From Mucilaginibacter galii (lineage in GTDB: Bacteria > Bacteroidota > Bacteroidia > Sphingobacteriales > Sphingobacteriaceae): DNA of 64,000 bases. The stretch's first letter is position 1. Each line of letters begins with the position of its first letter. The stretch lies in the NCBI RefSeq assembly GCF_014635825.1, contig NZ_BMDO01000009.1, positions 186,001 through 250,000 on the forward strand, written 5' to 3'. Under the pieces are notes generated by a model. That model was not told the origin of the DNA, ran no database searches, and saw only the letters and a program-made list of their open reading frames with translations. The position numbers were made by a program, and so were the translations under genes. Positions 63,400 through 64,000 of this stretch are shown here, in pieces.

Positions 63400-63450
63400 A
63401 TTTATATAGCACTCTATTTTAGAAGCCTTTGTTGTAATCAGGCGAATTCG

Positions 63451-63705
63451 TTATTCTGTCCCCTCTTCGCTATTCAAACTAAAGTCATTAATAATTTCAA
63501 TAGCCCGCGCCTCGTTAAGGTTTGACACCAGCACTTTTGCCGCGCCAACACCGCCCGGCGCTACTTGCCAGGGTGCTATGTTACCCATCAGCTCGTTCTG
63601 TATAAAGGCAGCTATTCCCTCCTGTTCCAGTAAGCTTTGTATCATACCTGCATCCAGTGTAGTACCTGCAAATGCAACTACCATTCTGTCATTATCTTCT
63701 TCCAT
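63451..63705 (-). CDS. DUF2007 domain protein
   Basis: The 84-residue protein fits the DUF2007 (putative signal-transducing protein) family: a VVAFAGTTLDAGMIQSLLEQEGIAAFIQNE beta-alpha-beta start, a Gly/Pro-rich VAPGGVGAAKVLV middle and an acidic C-terminus. It is often adjacent to small membrane or metabolic genes and has no known activity. It is 29 bp after the nucleotidyltransferase stop on the same strand, so co-transcription is likely. Confidence 0.87.
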   Translation of the reverse strand: MEEDNDRMVVAFAGTTLDAGMIQSLLEQEGIAAFIQNELMGNIAPWQVAPGGVGAAKVLVSNLNEARAIEIINDFSLNSEEGTE

Positions 63706-63734
63706 AAAAATATAAGTTTAATGTATGTAATTGA

Positions 63735-64000
63735 CTATTTATTAAGCAACTGCTGATAATCATTAGGCGTATCAATGTCTATACTGCCTTGATCAAAGGG
63801 CACAGTAACTACCTTATCCTGATGGGTTAGCAACAGTTTTTTGGCACCGTCTTCTCCTTTTAAATCCTGCAAATTTGCAAACCAGCTTTTGCCAAATAAT
63901 ACCGGTACACCAATGGTATCTTTGTACTTGCAAGCAACTATCGCATCATCAATCGGTGGTTTAGCGTCTATCAGTTTCACTAAAAGTGCTGTATCAACAA
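63735..64000 (-). CDS. MobA/MocA-like nucleotidyltransferase, C-terminal part (cut by window edge)
   Basis: The open frame continues to the window end, so the start is outside. About 88 residues are visible. They contain DDAIVACKYKDTIGVPVLFGKSWFANLQDLKGEDGAKKLL and end VPFDQGSIDIDTPNDYQQLLNK, which matches the C-terminus of MobA/MocA-type molybdenum-cofactor nucleotidyltransferases (PxLF, LxGDxGAR, DIDTPxD motifs). An apparent start (GTG at 63980) is only internal. Likely role: nucleotidylation of molybdopterin for a molybdoenzyme. Confidence 0.82.
   Translation of the reverse strand, partial: VDTALLVKLIDAKPPIDDAIVACKYKDTIGVPVLFGKSWFANLQDLKGEDGAKKLLLTHQDKVVTVPFDQGSIDIDTPNDYQQLLNK

Overview
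The window looks like chromosome from a soil or plant-associated Bacteroidota of the Sphingobacteriaceae (Mucilaginibacter/Pedobacter type). The reasons are two SusC/SusD pairs, a hybrid two-component regulator, GLPGLI and DUF5123 families, pectin-degrading enzymes, TAnnTTTG-type promoters and very few Shine-Dalgarno sequences. The genus is inferred, not proved. I saw no rRNA, tRNA, CRISPR, transposase or phage genes.

Region 1 (1-6000) holds a helical protein of unknown role, a YiaA-like membrane protein, an AraC-type regulator, a flavoprotein that aligns end to end with the tetracycline-inactivating monooxygenase Tet(X), a second flavin monooxygenase and an NTF2-like protein. This is a small oxidative detoxification cluster.

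Region 2 (6216-25000, all minus strand) begins with a SusC/SusD transporter pair. Two large FG-GAP/VCBS propeller lipoproteins and a vanadium-haloperoxidase-like lipoprotein follow. A hybrid two-component regulator and a secreted GH3 glucosidase lie beyond. The substrate is unknown.

Region 3 (25424-29329) has a Crp-type regulator with a probable leaderless promoter, an NmrA-like reductase, an HEXXH protein overlapping a small haem-c-like lipoprotein, and an alpha/beta hydrolase.

Region 4 (29687-32407) is a tight three-gene cassette: a coiled-coil protein, a double-TM protein whose helical part resembles PspA/ESCRT-III, and a membrane-anchored Ppx/GppA-like ASKHA domain. I know of no described system with this composition. 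It is the best candidate for something new.

Region 5 (32483-51207) is a pectin utilization locus. One operon encodes pectin methylesterase, polygalacturonase, a second methylesterase, a PL10 pectate lyase and tagaturonate reductase. Two tandem LacI regulators, a GH43, a DUF4957/DUF5123 lipoprotein, a second SusD/SusC pair and an esterase complete it. Two promoters 11 kb apart share a LacI-type operator at the same position over the -33 box, which ties the locus into one regulon.

Region 6 (51449-64000) is mixed: a PAP2 phosphatase with a TTG start, a WYL regulator with a DinB protein, an alpha/beta hydrolase, a TonB-family outer-membrane protein with a GLPGLI partner, an ECF sigma factor overlapping a small ORF, a GH63/MGH1-like hydrolase, an SDR dehydrogenase, a DUF2007 protein and the end of a MobA/MocA-like nucleotidyltransferase cut by the window edge. 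Two palindromic intergenic repeats (near 58800 and 63350) are of the REP/BIME kind.
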